Below, in pieces: positions 39,091 through 50,670 of a stretch of 64,000 nucleotides of DNA; position 1 is the first letter of the stretch, and the number at the start of each line of letters is the position of its first letter. A program made the translations under genes and the position numbers. The notes beneath the pieces were generated by a model. The model worked only from the letters and a program-made list of their open reading frames with translations, was not told the origin of the DNA and searched no databases. The stretch is from Dugong dugon (Eukaryota; Chordata; Mammalia; Sirenia; Dugongidae): NCBI GenBank assembly GCA_030035585.1, contig CM057481.1, positions 58,723,128 through 58,787,127 of the forward strand. Reading direction: 5' to 3'.

Positions 39091-41564
39091 TGAGTCACAC
39101 CCTTTGCTTTTTGATTCTCAAATCTGAGAGCAAAACTTGGTGGGTTACAAATTCCAGACTATGACACCCATCGGCTGTGTATAAATGGCAGGTGACTTGC
39201 AAGGCATCTTATGAAAATGAGAACTGTGAACTACTCCATCAGTCATTTTCCAGTCTGTAAGGAAGGGCAGTAAGGTCAAATGTTTGCTTCCCACCCCCAA
39301 CTCCCGAAAGCTGGGAGACTGGTCGTAGAGAAGAAATTTCTACAAATATTTGTAGGTATTAAACCCCCCCAGAGCGTGTATCATTTTGTACACATTCCTC
39401 GAGTTTCCCACTAAACCTTTTGTTTCTGGCAGGCTTTATCCCGGAAACTTTATTGCAGACTGGCTGCTAGTCTTGCTCTCGGTTATAATCCTTTGTCCAA
39501 GAACTCACATCCTAAGAAGGCTCTGGGATTCATTAGATAAGCTCTCCCTCCACCCTTTTTTCACACCCATTATCCCTGACTTGGGAACATGGTGATATGT
39601 TTTCCTTACTTTCCCCCCTTTCTTTTATTTCCCATTGATAAATGGCAAAAGCAGCTGTAGGGTTTGCTTTGAAGGTTCTGTCGGACGAGCATGATGAATC
39701 GGTGATGGATTAGAGCAAATGAATCACATAACGCGGAAAGGGAACGAGGGAAAGAGCTCGAAGCTGGCTCCCAGCTTTACATTTTTCAAACTTGCCTTAA
39801 AAGCCAGGATTTCTTTTCATCTGATTCCAGTTTCTGCGGTGACTCCGCATATGTTTGAAAGGAGAGCAAGAGAAGTCTTGTAGATGTAAACAGGGAATTC
39901 CATTCTTCAGCCCCACTGTAAGGAGGCATTGTCATTTGGGGCATTTAAATAGCTAGGAAACCATTTCAAGGCCCCTCAGAAACAACTGGGCAGCTCCAGG
40001 AAGAGGGACAGTTGGCAAACCAAGTGACAGAATTCAAAACTGTAAATCTTTAACATGAGGATTGACTAGCAAAATACAGCTGTTGCTGCTAGTAGTCATA
40101 TCCTTGTTTGGAAACAAAGTATATTCTTGAGCTGATTATCATAAACTGCTTGGTTACTGTAAAATAGTAAGCATTAGCAGGTTGGAATCTGGTCTTGTTT
40201 TGAACCCAAGAAAAATAAGAACAGTTATTTCATTGCCTGTAGTGTTTTCTGGTCTTAAAGGGACAAAGAAAATAAACCCACAGCTCTGGAGCTGCAGGCA
40301 AGATCAGGACTGAGAAATTCCAAGTCCTTCTTTGAAATTCAAGAGATACTTATTTGAGAAGAAAGGTCTTGGTGGATGGATGGTTCCTTTGTTTTTAAAC
40401 AAGAGAAGCCCTCTCCCTCCCTAGACGGAAAGCCTTTCAAAGGAAGTCATGAAAAGACATCCCTTTTTTGCACAGCTTATACTCTGGCAATACATGCAAA
40501 GTGAAGTGTAGAATTGATGCAATTACCCAGATGACAAAGGCTAGGCTAGAAAGGAGGAGAAAATCTAGCCTTCGTTGTTTGGCTAATTGCTAGGACCCTA
40601 CAATTCACCCAAAATCTCTGAAGGCACAGTCGTCACTGAGTAGTCAATTATTACTTTTCAATTTCTTCTTTTAAGAGAAGTAGAGGAAATATTAAAGGCA
40701 ATGAAAGACTGTTGAATGACAAGGAGAAGAATCTAGGTTTGATTTATCAAAAACTTTTTGGCCACAAGATTTCTAAGAAAATCAGGACACAGTCCAAGAT
40801 TAAAGTTTTGAAAGAAGCTCTCTTTCCCAGGATTACTGAAGACCAACAATACTCGCCGACGGTGTGATTCAGCACTTGCTGTGTGACAGCCACTTTGCTA
40901 AATCCTTGCATGAACTATCTGAGTTAATCTCTACCTCTTCCCTTTGGAGACTGTGGCATTTCCTTCTCTTGGCAAGCTTTAAGAATAAAGTTGGTCATTT
41001 TTAGAGAAAAAGAAATTTGCTGCTCTGCTCAAAGTGGACCTAAAAAAATGTTAAGCAATGGCCTTAATTTTTTTTTTTTTTTTTTTTGATTATACTGTGC
41101 CCGTCCTTGCTACACTTCTTGCATTGGCTTTGCTGAGAATATGGGTCTAATGGGAGCTCTAAGGGATTCCGTGTCAGAGGTTGCTCATGCCTTCAGTCCA
41201 TTTCAACACCTCTGTTGCCAATCAGTGGACTGATTCTGGACATAAAGAGTTGAAGAATAATAAAAGTAAAAAAGGGGGAAAACAATGAAATTGTTTTGTG
41301 TGTATTTTCACCACGCAGATTTTATAAATCCATTTCCAAGTCTGGTGTAGCTCCCCATCTGTTTGGGGGAAGTCATGTTAAATATAAACGAAGGTTAAAT
41401 AGCTCATTGAATTTTCCCCCATCATCGTGATTTTGGAATTTAACAAGATATCTGGACACTAATAAAAATAACTCAGGGTCTTAAAGAATGCATGTGGCCT
41501 GTTTATAAGATGTCTCCACTTCTTTCTTCTTTGTGACTGCAGTGAGCATATTATGATTCCATAT
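39091..41564. other. Longest repeat-poor block, about 2.5 kb
   Basis: Apart from a possible MIR trace near 40868-40945 and a T run at 41069-41088, I recognised no transposable element and no gene. In a window otherwise crowded with repeats this stands out. Confidence 0.55.
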
Positions 41565-42627
41565 TTCTCATTCAACGAGTATTTATTGAGCAACTGCTAT
41601 GTACCAGGTCACCTGCTAGATTCTGAAGATGCACTGATAATATGATACACATTGCCTCTATTATGCTTATAGTGTAGTGGAAGACTGACATTAAATATGT
41701 AATCACTCAGATGAAAATATAGTTACTAACTATGAGGACATATTGCACTGGGTAAATCTGCTGCAAAAGACCTCTTTAAAGTGTTAAAAAGCAAAGATGT
41801 CACTTTGAGGACTAAGGCGCGCCTGACCAAGCCATGGTGTTTTCAATCGCCTCATACACATGTGAAAGCTAGACAATAAGTCAGGAAGACAAAAGAAGAA
41901 TTGATGCCTTTGAATTATGGTGTTGGCGAAGAATATTGAATATACCATGGACTGCCATAAGAACAAACAAGTCTGTCTTGGAAGAAGTACAGCCAGAATG
42001 CCCCTTAGAAGCGAGGATAGCGAGACTTCGTCTTACATACTTTGGACATGTTATCAGGAGGGACCAGTTCCTGGAGAAGGATATCATACTTGGCAAAGCA
42101 GAAGGTCAGCGAAAAAGAGGAAGATCCTCACTGAGATGGATTGACACAGTGGCTGCAACAATGGGCTCAAACATAGAAACGATTGTGAGGATGGCGCAGG
42201 ACCAGGCACTGTTTTGTTCTGTTGTACACGGGGTCACTGTGAGTCGGAACCAACTCGATGGTACCTAACAACAACAACTAACTATGCTAAGTGCTATAGA
42301 GGAACGAGATCTTAGAGAAAGATAAAGAGAGCAAGTAGAGGATCTAATTTTGATGGGGTCCCCAACAAAGGCTTCTCTGAGGAAGTGGCATATCAATTGA
42401 AGTAAGTCTGAAGTAAGAGGGAGCCAGGTCAAAACTAATGGGAAGGATATTTCAGGCAGAGGGCCTAGAAAGATCACTCTGACTAGGGACTGGAGACTGA
42501 ATTGAGGGCAGCAAGACTACACTTAGGGAGAACAGCTAGGAGGCTACTGCAGTAGCTCAGGTGAAGGTTGATGGCAGCTTGGGCTAGAGATACTGACAGG
42601 TTTGAGAGGTAGGAGAAATGTTCATTA
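41565..42627 (-). mobile_element. L2-type repeat, interrupted by an RTE
   Basis: The left part: CATTCAACGAGTATTTATTG, GCAACTGCTATGTACCAGGT. The right part after the RTE: GCTTCTCTGAGGAAGTGGCA, GAAAGATCACTCTGACTAGG, GGAGGCTACTGCAGTAGCTC. Confidence 0.6.
41735..42276 (+). mobile_element. RTE-clade LINE, 5'-truncated, perfect target duplication
   Basis: The 542-bp insert is bounded by perfect ACTAACTATG repeats at 41725-41734 and 42277-42286. The open C-terminal frame at 41936-42268 encodes LTYFGHVIRRDQ and RKRGRSSLRWID, the conserved RTE ORF end. The tail GGTACCTAACAACAACAACT is shared with AfroSINEs. It lacks reverse transcriptase and is not autonomous. Confidence 0.95.
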
Positions 42628-42740
42628 CTTCCCTTTTCCTTCATCTTAATGCATTGTTCCGGACTTGTTAGAAGTTTAATGTTTAAAAACATTTTTGAAG
42701 TTTTTAAAAACACTTTTCTGTATGGTAAGAGAAATATCTG
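42628..42740 (+). repeat. Direct repeat, left copy
   Basis: CCTTCATCTTAATGCATTGT, GGACTTGTTAGAAGTTTAAT and AAGTTTTTAAAAACACTTTT recur with changes at 43625-43742. Confidence 0.75.
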
Positions 42741-43624
42741 ATAGATTTGTAGCCCTGAACAAAGACCATAGCCATAGCTACAGAGCAAAACTAATAACAG
42801 CTTTGGGTTGTCTATTTAGTCAACCAAATAAATTAATTCACCCCCTTTTAAGGGAAAGGGTTTCCTAAATTATTTTGATTGATCGTTCTCATCAACTTCG
42901 TTGAATGGCAGATACTCACTGTCTAAATGTTGACACTAGCATTAAGAAGTCAGAAACTGACTCAAAGATCAACACATTGCTCCTTCAGTTAAATTGTTGA
43001 AAAAGACCTGATAAGTGCTCTATGTAAGAGCATAGATAAACTGTGAGTTTATTTATCTACCATGCAGTAAAAAGAATTTACTAGAAATCACCATAAACTT
43101 TGTTATCCTTCACAGTAACCCTACCAGGATATAATTTTAATCTTTCTCAAGTGTGAGCATTCTCATTATCAATTGGAGGCTACTCCTTCATCTGAGTCAT
43201 TAAGTCTATCTTTGGAACATCATGGCTCGTGATGAATTTGGTCTCTCATACACAGTAACATTCTGTTGCCTGGTCCATGTTAATTCTTTGGTGTCCGTAT
43301 CTGGTTACACATATTGAACTGAGCTCTTGTGAACTTTACCCATCTTCAGCACAGTTGAACAACAAACTCTGCTTTATGTAATGTTTGTCTTTGCTGAAAC
43401 CACAGCCCTTAACTAGGTACAGTCTACAAGTTGCTCTTTCCGTTGAGTTGGCAAGGGCTCATCATTTTGTAGGTCAAGGTTGTACATTCTGTTTCCAACA
43501 ACACGTGCCTGCGATGAGCCAATAACTGGGGTGCCTGTATTTTTGAATGGGTTATTACAACACCCACCATAGTCATAGCAACACTGTGGTAACTGCCCCC
43601 ACATATGCACATACACAAATCAGA
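42741..43624. other. Unassigned sequence between direct repeats
   Basis: No gene or named repeat recognised. Open frames on the minus strand at 43413-43618 have no known domain. Confidence 0.45.
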
Positions 43625-43742
43625 GGAAATTTCTTCATCTTAATGTATCCTTCAGGACTTGGTAGAGGTGTAATGTATAAAAATATTTTTAAAGTTTTTA
43701 AAAACACTTTATTGTATATGGTAAGATAAATATTTTATAGAT
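43625..43742 (+). repeat. Direct repeat, right copy
   Basis: TTCTTCATCTTAATGTATCC, GGACTTGGTAGAGGTGTAAT and AAGTTTTTAAAAACACTTTA parallel the left copy at 42628. Confidence 0.75.
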
Positions 43743-44077
43743 TTTAATGATGTCTCTCTAAAGTTATCCCCGCTGTGTTTATGCATACATTGAAATAGAT
43801 ACTAATGATGACAATTAGCTGCATAAAATGCCAAGAGTTGAGATAAGAATCTGCATCAAATCCAAATTCGCATTGCCGTACAGTCTCTTCTCATTGGCTG
43901 GTGGTCTCCCTTTTCCATTTCTCTCTACGTGGTCCTATGACTATATGCCTGGTCCTTTCGATGAGTCAACTGACCAATCTATTCAGCATGCACACATAGG
44001 TGCAAATTTTCATTCATGCAAAAAAGTAAAAAAACCCGTCTATTATCTAGACTGGAAGTGGGGAAACAATGATAACC
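43743..44077. other. Unassigned sequence
   Basis: Nothing recognised. Confidence 0.4.
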
Positions 44078-44295
44078 CATAAGAGCCAGTGTAGCAGACT
44101 GCCTGAGTTTGAACCCCAGCTCTGCTCTAACCAGCTGGGTCTGTGAGACCTTGGGCAAGCTGTGTGAGTTCTTTGCCTCCATTTCCTCCTCAGTGAGTTG
44201 AGGATAATAATGGCCCTGACCTCCCAGGGTTGTTGTGAGGATTAAATAAGTGAATCTATACAAAGCTTTCAGAATTGTGCTCTGTAAATATTATT
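44078..44295 (+). mobile_element. MIR SINE
   Basis: GAACCCCAGCTCTGCTCTAA, GACCTTGGGCAAGCTGTGTG, GGGTTGTTGTGAGGATTAAA. Confidence 0.92.
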
Positions 44296-44384
44296 TTAAA
44301 CAACATTAACCCAGTAAATTTTCAGGCATGGTTTGGGGCCCACGTGCATGAAGATTCCTGGGCCTTAATTTTGTATCCCCCATG

Positions 44385-44576
44385 TGCATGTTGTGTCTGT
44401 TCTGCTCTTTATAGAAGACACTTCTGAGGGATTAGATTTAAGACCCCCCCCTACTCCAGTATGGCCTCATTAACATAACAAAAGAAAATCCCTATTTCCA
44501 ATTAGGGTCATATTTACAGATACAGGGGTTAGAATTTCCACATTTCTTTTGGGGGGACACAATTCAATCCATAACA
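44385..44576 (-). mobile_element. MaLR-type LTR, truncated, reverse
   Basis: TCTGTTCTGCTCTTTATAGA to ACAATTCAATCCATAACA. Homologous to the right half of 46043-46460. Confidence 0.8.
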
Positions 44577-44700
44577 GCAACTAAATTAGAATCACGGTTG
44601 GGAGTGATATTTGCATTTTTTTAAGGAGCACCAAGTGCCCACATAATCCCTACACACACTGGGTTTTGAGAACTGCTTCTCTAACCCATGGCTAGAGGTC
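44577..44700. mobile_element. Possible MER5-like fragment
   Basis: TAGAATCACGGTTGGGAGTG and a terminal GGGTTTTGAGAACTGCTTC resemble one end of MER5-type hATs. Confidence 0.4.
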
Positions 44701-45794
44701 GCATCTTTGCCTGAGTTTCATCTTACCTTCAGACAGCTCGAGTCCCAAGAAGGGATCCCATTTATGTCTAAAGCTGCAAAACTATAACTGGAATTTTAAA
44801 TTATGAGGAGTGATATCCTATAAAGGTTATAAGATTATCCCGTGAAGGAAAATTGTTTTAAAATTTCTCACCCTGCTAATTTAGATGTAGCACTTTCTTC
44901 TTTTCAGAGCAAAAAGATGTGTGTGTGTTTTCCCCAATAAAGATGACAAAAGCATTACATCTTTATAATCAATTCTAGCACAAGCCATTTTAAAATCTAT
45001 GAAGTTTTACTTTATTTTTATAAAAGAATGATACGAAGACTCCACAAATTGCCAGGGCACTCATGTGAAAGATAAAAGATGTGGCCGGTCACCTGGCCAT
45101 TTCCAGGTATCCAGACGTGTAATGTTACATAGGCAGACCATTGGAATTGGAGACACACATTCTATCTTGGCCTAAAAGGGCCACAGAAATATTCCATTCC
45201 CTGAAAGCATTTTAACTAATCCTAGAATGGGAGCTCTTGTGTGATACTTTTCACATTTTACATTTCAGAAGTTGTTCTAGCAACCTGGGATTTTCAGAAA
45301 ACTGAAGCGTTTTAAGAATATAGAAACTTCACACATGCGGGCCACGTGTTTACAACCAGGTCAGCTTCATCAAGTTCACACTGGAAAGGCCATCAGAATT
45401 TCCATTCCACAGCAAAAGGAAGTGGAACGGGAAACACAGCGTGAAAATCTGGCGTTGTTAACCAGCATTTAGGAGAAAAGAAATAACATTTCAAATACAG
45501 AGCCCTAAAATCATTTTGAAAGAAGCACCTATCAGAATAATTGCAAATAGTGGAAATATTTTGCACTGCAAACAATGATTAGAGGCATCCCATTAGTTTA
45601 CCAAGATTTTCCAAGGGCCCCGTAATTAAGGGAATGGCCGTCCTGAGATAGAGAGGCTGATGGAGAAGTTGTAGTTGTACCTGCCAGAAGTTTTGAGAAA
45701 GGCCTGTGTTTCATAAACACACTATCAGCCCCTAAACACTCCCACCACCAAGACCAGGAAATGTCCTAAGAAGATGAACAATAACAACCACCAT
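44701..45794. other. Repeat-poor, non-coding, about 1.1 kb
   Basis: No common repeat or gene recognised. It is AT-rich, with GAAAGATAAAAGATG and CCGGTCACCTGGCC motifs near 45067-45097 of the kind bound by GATA and E-box factors. Confidence 0.5.
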
Positions 45795-45905
45795 TTTGAG
45801 AGCTAACCAGGGGCCAGACACTGGGCGGAGCCCTTTCCGTGTGTTACCTCATTGAATCCTCACAACTCTATAAAGTAGGCCCATTTTACAAATTAGGACA
45901 ACTCA
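45795..45905 (-). mobile_element. MIR SINE
   Basis: GGGGCCAGACACTGGGCGGA, CCTCATTGAATCCTCACAAC and TAGGCCCATTTTACAAATTA. Confidence 0.85.
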
Positions 45906-45911
45906 AGGCTC

Positions 45912-46620
45912 ACTTGTTTGCTCATTCAGTAGACATTCACGGGGCATGTTCTCTGTCAGAGACTCCAGAATGCAGTGGTTAGAAATTTGGGGTGGGGGAT
46001 GACCATAATCCCTACCATTATGAGGATTTAGAGTTTAGTGGGTGCCTTAGTTTCCTAATGGTTCCATAACAAAAAAAATACCACAAGTGGGTGGCTTTCA
46101 AGAACAGAAATGAATTTTCTCACAGTTCTGGAGGCTACAAGTTCAAATCAGGGTCCCAGCCATATCAATGCCTCCTGTGGGCCTCTCCCCTAGTTTTCGG
46201 TGTCTGCCTGCGATCCTTGGGGTTCCTTTACTTGTAGACAATCCTCACAGGGCATCTATCTTTCCCTTTGTGTGAGTGTGCGTCTATTCTGCTCTTTTTA
46301 TAATTCACCACTCAGAAAGGATTAGGTTTAAGACCCACTCTACTTTGGTAGACCTCATTAACAAATGGAAACCCCTATTTCCAAGCAGGAACATATTTAC
46401 AGGTACGGGGTTAGGACTTCCACATATATATTTTGGGGAGATATAATTCAATCCATAACAGTGGGTAAGACAGATACTAAACAAGGAAACAAAGACACAG
46501 CAAGAGCTAGTGCTCCGTGCAAATAAGGAAACAGACAAGGAGACTGGCAGTGCTTACACTGATGCGTGGTCAGGGAAGACCTCTGTGAAGAGGTGACATC
46601 AAAGCAATGACCTGACATGG
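45912..46620 (-). mobile_element. L2-type repeat, interrupted by a MaLR LTR
   Basis: The left part has CTCATTCAGTAGACATTCAC and the right part has AAGACCTCTGTGAAGAGGTG. The LTR at 46043-46460 splits it. Confidence 0.6.
46043..46460 (-). mobile_element. MaLR-type solo LTR with perfect 5-bp duplication
   Basis: Flanked by GTGGG at 46038-46042 and 46461-46465. Reads TGCCTTAGTTTCCTAATGGT, TTTTCTCACAGTTCTGGAGG and ends AATTCAATCCATAACA, an MLT1-like LTR in reverse. No internal retroviral sequence. Confidence 0.93.
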
Positions 46621-47194
46621 AAGCCATATGGTACCCACCACTGAGGACACTTCCTGCCCCCCACAGCTATGACTTGATCTCAAAGCTGGGCCTGCAAAGG
46701 AGCCAGGAGCTGTGAAGACCACCTCTTGACTACCAGAGGGGACGGAGCCCCAAGACAGGGAGGAGGAGGGAGGTCTGCAAAGGAGAATCTGATGGTCATC
46801 CTGGGGGCCTACCCTGCCTCCTGAGTCCACAGCTTTGGGTGGCCTCCTTATGCCTGAACCACAACCAGACCTGGGCTCCAGGGCCAATGGTGAGGAAGGG
46901 GTATGTTCCTCCCCTTGTAAGGATACCAGCTGCCATGGCTGGAAGGGTCTCTTCAACTACCTTGCCCTGCCATCTCACTGCAGGTAGGGAAACTGAGGCC
47001 ACATACGGGAAGGGACCCCCTCCCTCCTCTGCTCCAAACGACTCAGGAGTCCTTTCTTAGGGTCCCTAAGATGAAGGAATGGGGGGAAAAAAGCAGTGAC
47101 CTAAAGAAACCACCATGTGAAATGGGGAAAAAGTGTTGCACACAGAGGGAACAGCATGTGCAAAGGCCCTGAGGAGGAAGGAAGATCTAGGGGC
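46621..47194. other. Unassigned, partly old repeat
   Basis: AAAGGCCCTGAGGAGGAAGG near 47160 resembles the old repeat also seen at 13640. Overlapping open frames at 46570-47060 on both strands have no known domain. Confidence 0.4.
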
Positions 47195-47275
47195 ACGAGG
47201 AGGTCACATGGCTGACAATAGTGGAGCTAGGATTCGAATCTCATTCTCATCCCAGAGCCATAGCCCTGCCACTTG
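47195..47275 (-). mobile_element. MIR fragment
   Basis: AGGTCACATGGCTGACAATA, then AGCTAGGATTCGAATCTCAT. Confidence 0.6.
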
Positions 47276-49004
47276 TTTAGACAGCCATTGTCTTGAATAT
47301 TGAACTTACTCTTTTTCAAATTCTCCCTGTATTTCTTTCCCTGTGGTGTGGCTAGATATGTAAACACTACTTAAAATGGGAATAAATTCTCTAGTCATTG
47401 ATGGCAAAGTGTTCTGCCCCACTCTTCAATCAGCAGAAAAAAATTTCCAGGGCTTTGCTTTCCCAGCTATCTTTAAAATCCAGGGGGTGCATTCTGTCAT
47501 TTGGAAGAAAGGTCATCTATTCTTCATTTTCCAAAAACGCCCAGCACATACTGCTCAACTGTAATTGGGCATATCTCTCCATTATGAGCGACGTTCCTGT
47601 GGTCTTTATAAATATTTATTATACAAAACTGACCATGTTACATATACCAGGCTGTACTAATATTAGTCATGCCTTGAAATCTTTCTGTGCACAGAGCATG
47701 GTGATGGTGGATATGGAATGGCATCGTAGCCAGGGGAGCAAAGACATTCATCGCGATTGTTCTGTGGATCTGCTTAAAGAATTGCACATACCCAAGTCAA
47801 ACCATGGGTACTTCTTTTCTTGAAAAGAAGAATAGAATCCAATCTGTTTCAGTCCATATGAAAAAGCATTTCAGAACTAAAAACATGGCATGTAAAGAAG
47901 AAAGAGGTAAGTGTGTTGTTTTAAATGGAAAAAACAGCTGCCTGGGTCAGATAGAAACCAGATGGGAGAGAAAGAATCAGAAGAGTAAAGCTGAAACACA
48001 TTCAGGAAAAAGACATCAGAGGCGTAATGCGCTCACAAGTCAACGGTAACTCCCAGCCTTGTCTTCCTGTGGTGCTGGACCATGTGGTTCACAGGAACAG
48101 TCCTTCTCCAGGAACACAGAGTAAAAGGCGAGGTGGATGCACCAAGTTATCCTAGGAATTGTTCCCAAAAATAATCCAGTCACACCCACATTGCTAGGTG
48201 TCTTCATTAGGGTGGAACAGAATTTGGCGCGTTCTCTGAAGGAATGGATAGAAGCCCCAGAAAGACAAGGATGTGTGTGTGTCCTCCTCCAGCCTCAGTG
48301 CTGAGAGAAGTAAACCAGACAGGGAGATTTCAGGCCTTTTTAGCTTGTGTTTATAGGACCTCTCCTTTATCACCATCTACCTGTCTGTTAATGTGATTCT
48401 CCAGAGAATATGTACTGGAGAAGTCAGAAGCGCTACTCAAATCCCAGCGCGGGAGCAGCCATCTTGCCCAGCCAATGTGAGGTGGAACATTCTGGTGAAC
48501 TGTTTCCTCCGTGCTGTGTTGTGGCTTTCTCACACTGGTGAAGCGTATTATTTGAGTTGCCACATGCTGACCACAGGCTTCTGGCTGCACCACATGCTGA
48601 CCTCAAAGGAGAACTGCTCACGTTTCTGCTTCCCGCTCAGACTTGCTGTGGTACTGGAGGTGGAGGCTGCGGCCTAGGCGGTTGGCACAGCTTCCGCCCA
48701 CACAAGGCTGGAGACAAGCCTGCCTCTTTGACTGCTGAGTGAGCATACCCTGCCAGACTCAGCAATTCAAATAATCTGCTTCATTTGGCCGGTGTGGTTA
48801 TCTAGTGGCTTACCTGCTTAGCCTTATCTTAGCAGCTAATGACGTATCAACACACCAGTTTAGGAAGAAGAGCAGTCAGCAGAAAGAAGGGTTAGCCCCC
48901 CACCATGCCATGGAAAGGACAAAGCTGATACTCAGCAACTTCTTGGAGGGCCTCTCTGTCCACTCACCAGCAACTACCTCACTGCCCAACACCCTGCCCT
49001 TAGT
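47276..49004. other. Unassigned, about 1.7 kb
   Basis: No recognised repeat or gene. A 141-codon open frame at 47398-47823 has no recognisable domain. Around 48556-48600 the phrase CCACATGCTGACC occurs twice, a local 13-bp repeat. Confidence 0.45.
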
Positions 49005-49164
49005 ACAAAAGTGTATTATGTATTCAAATCACCCAGGGATCTTGTTAAAACACAATCAGCTTCAGTAGTTTGGGGCTGAGGCCTGGGAATCTGCATTCCT
49101 AATTCACTCCCAGGTGACACAGATGCTTCCAGTCTACAGATTATACTTTGAACAGCAAGGCTTC
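49005..49164 (+). mobile_element. MER5A-like hAT fragment
   Basis: AATCACCCAGGGATCTTGTT, GGCCTGGGAATCTGCATTCC, and an end TACTTTGAACAGCAAGGC. Confidence 0.7.
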
Positions 49165-49184
49165 AGCAGATAAAAAGAATGGCT

Positions 49185-49375
49185 TTTATGAAGAATAGCA
49201 CAGACTGCTTTCATGAAGCTCAGATTCTTCCACTTATGAGCTCTATAACCTTAGGCCAATCACTAAATATCCCTGAGCCTCTGTTTTACATTCATAAAAT
49301 AGTGATCAGGATAATACCTATCTCTCAGGGTGGTTGAGAAGATCAAGTGGGATAATTTATATAAAAAGCTTATTA
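49185..49375 (+). mobile_element. MIR SINE
   Basis: TTCTTCCACTTATGAGCTCT, CCTGAGCCTCTGTTTTACAT, GGGTGGTTGAGAAGATCAAG. Confidence 0.8.
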
Positions 49376-49409
49376 CAAACAGAGAAATTACGGTAAAAAA
49401 TAAGAGAAC

Positions 49410-49905
49410 CTTAACTTGAATTAGTTTAAACAGGAAAAAATAAAAGGTACTTACTGGCTCCCATAACTGAAAGTCCTGGAGTGCATCTGGCTTCAGGCAT
49501 AATTTCAGGCGTAACTCAAATTATTTTTTCCAGATGCTTCCTCTCTCTTGAATTCTCTCTCAATCTCTCTCAATTTATTTCTCCTTCCTTCTCTCCTTCC
49601 CTACATATCTCCCTCTTATTCTTCCTTGCTGTGGGCTCTGCTTTTTTCTGTGTTGGCTGCTTTGAACTCAGGCAAGCTCTCTCAAAGACGGCCTCTGGCA
49701 ATTCCAGGCCAAATAATCTTTACAGAGGAAGTGAGAGATAGCCCTTCTCCTGACTTTCATATACCCTATTTCATGAAGGGACTCTGACAGGATCCACTTG
49801 GATCTAGAACCCACTTCTTGCTTATAGCAAGAGCTACAAACAGGGGTATGGAGAACTATGATTGGCCCACACTTAGTCCTGTGCACTAAGGTGAAGGTTG
49901 GGAGA
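49410..49905 (-). repeat. Old interspersed repeat, family unresolved
   Basis: CATCTGGCTTCAGGCATAAT, then TGTGGGCTCTGCTTTTTTCT, GTGTTGGCTGCTTTGAACTC and CTATGATTGGCCCACACTTA follow a layout I have seen in old mammalian repeats. The family is not certain. Confidence 0.4.
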
Positions 49906-49999
49906 ATTAGGCTGTTTGGCTGATGGTCCCCCCAGAATCATAAGGGATAAAGGACAATTCAACACAGAGTAATAAATGGCAATTTATGTTCATGAAAAT

Positions 50000-50325
50000 G
50001 GTTTGTTGTTGTCTTGTTGTTCTTGTTAGCTGCTGCTGAGTCGGCCCCCAACTCATGATAACCCCATGCAGAACAGAATCAAACCATTGTGATCCATAGG
50101 GTTTTTGTTGACTGATTTTTGGAAGAAGATTGTCAGGTCTTTCTTCCTAGTCTGTCTTAGTCTGGAAGCTCTTGAAACTTGTTCAGCCTCATAGCAACAC
50201 ACAAGCCTCCACTGACAGACAGCTGGTGGCTATGCATGAGGCGCATTGGTCAGGAATCGAACCTGGATCTTCTGCATATAAGGCAAGGATTCTACCGCTG
50301 AGCCACCACTGACTGACCTCCGAAC
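50000..50325 (-). mobile_element. tRNA-Gly-headed, RTE-tailed SINE
   Basis: On the minus strand the head has an A box TGGCTCAGCGG (50295-50305) and a B box GGTTCGATTCC (50253-50263), and the framing text resembles tRNA-Gly. The body matches 18346-18716 (ACTAAGACAGACTAGGAAG, AAAACCCTATGGATCACAAT). The tail at left is RTE-like with GTTGTTCTTGTTAGC. This is a composite SINE, not a functional tRNA. Confidence 0.85.
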
Positions 50326-50494
50326 ACGGTTCAGCTGTCCATAAATGAGTCCACATCATTACTATTGTATTCTCTTATCTCTCTTTTCCTCCCATCCAAC
50401 CTACTAATCTTGGATCTCATTCCCTTGTTATCCAGTTGTTACTTTAGAAAAGGAATTGGATGTAAGCTGGCCCTGTTTGTTTGCCTGCTTATCA
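50326..50494. other. Short spacer
   Basis: Nothing recognised. Confidence 0.4.
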
Positions 50495-50670
50495 TGTGAT
50501 GTTGTGAAAAGAGCATCTACTTAAGAGGCCAGAGATCTGTATTCTAAGCTAAGTTTTGCCATTAATTATTTTTATGACTTTGAACTGACGAGTTTAACAC
50601 CCTGTGGTTACGTTTTCCCATCTACGAGAGCTGCAATCTTTTATCTGTAAGGTCCCTTCCAGCTCAAACA
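50495..50670 (+). mobile_element. MIR SINE, diverged
   Basis: GTGAAAAGAGCATCTACTTA, TTTATGACTTTGAACTGACG, CACCCTGTGGTTACGTTTTC. Confidence 0.6.

Noticed and set aside
47398..47823. 141-codon open frame on + in unassigned sequence
   Set aside because: No recognisable domain, no supporting splice sites or conserved-looking codon pattern, and a length compatible with chance.
48556..48605. Twice-repeated CCACATGCTGACC as a regulatory array
   Set aside because: Only two copies, no further periodicity, and no independent support.
50250..50310. Possible tRNA-Gly gene
   Set aside because: A and B boxes are present but the anticodon arm is degenerate and the segment continues into a SINE body with an RTE tail.
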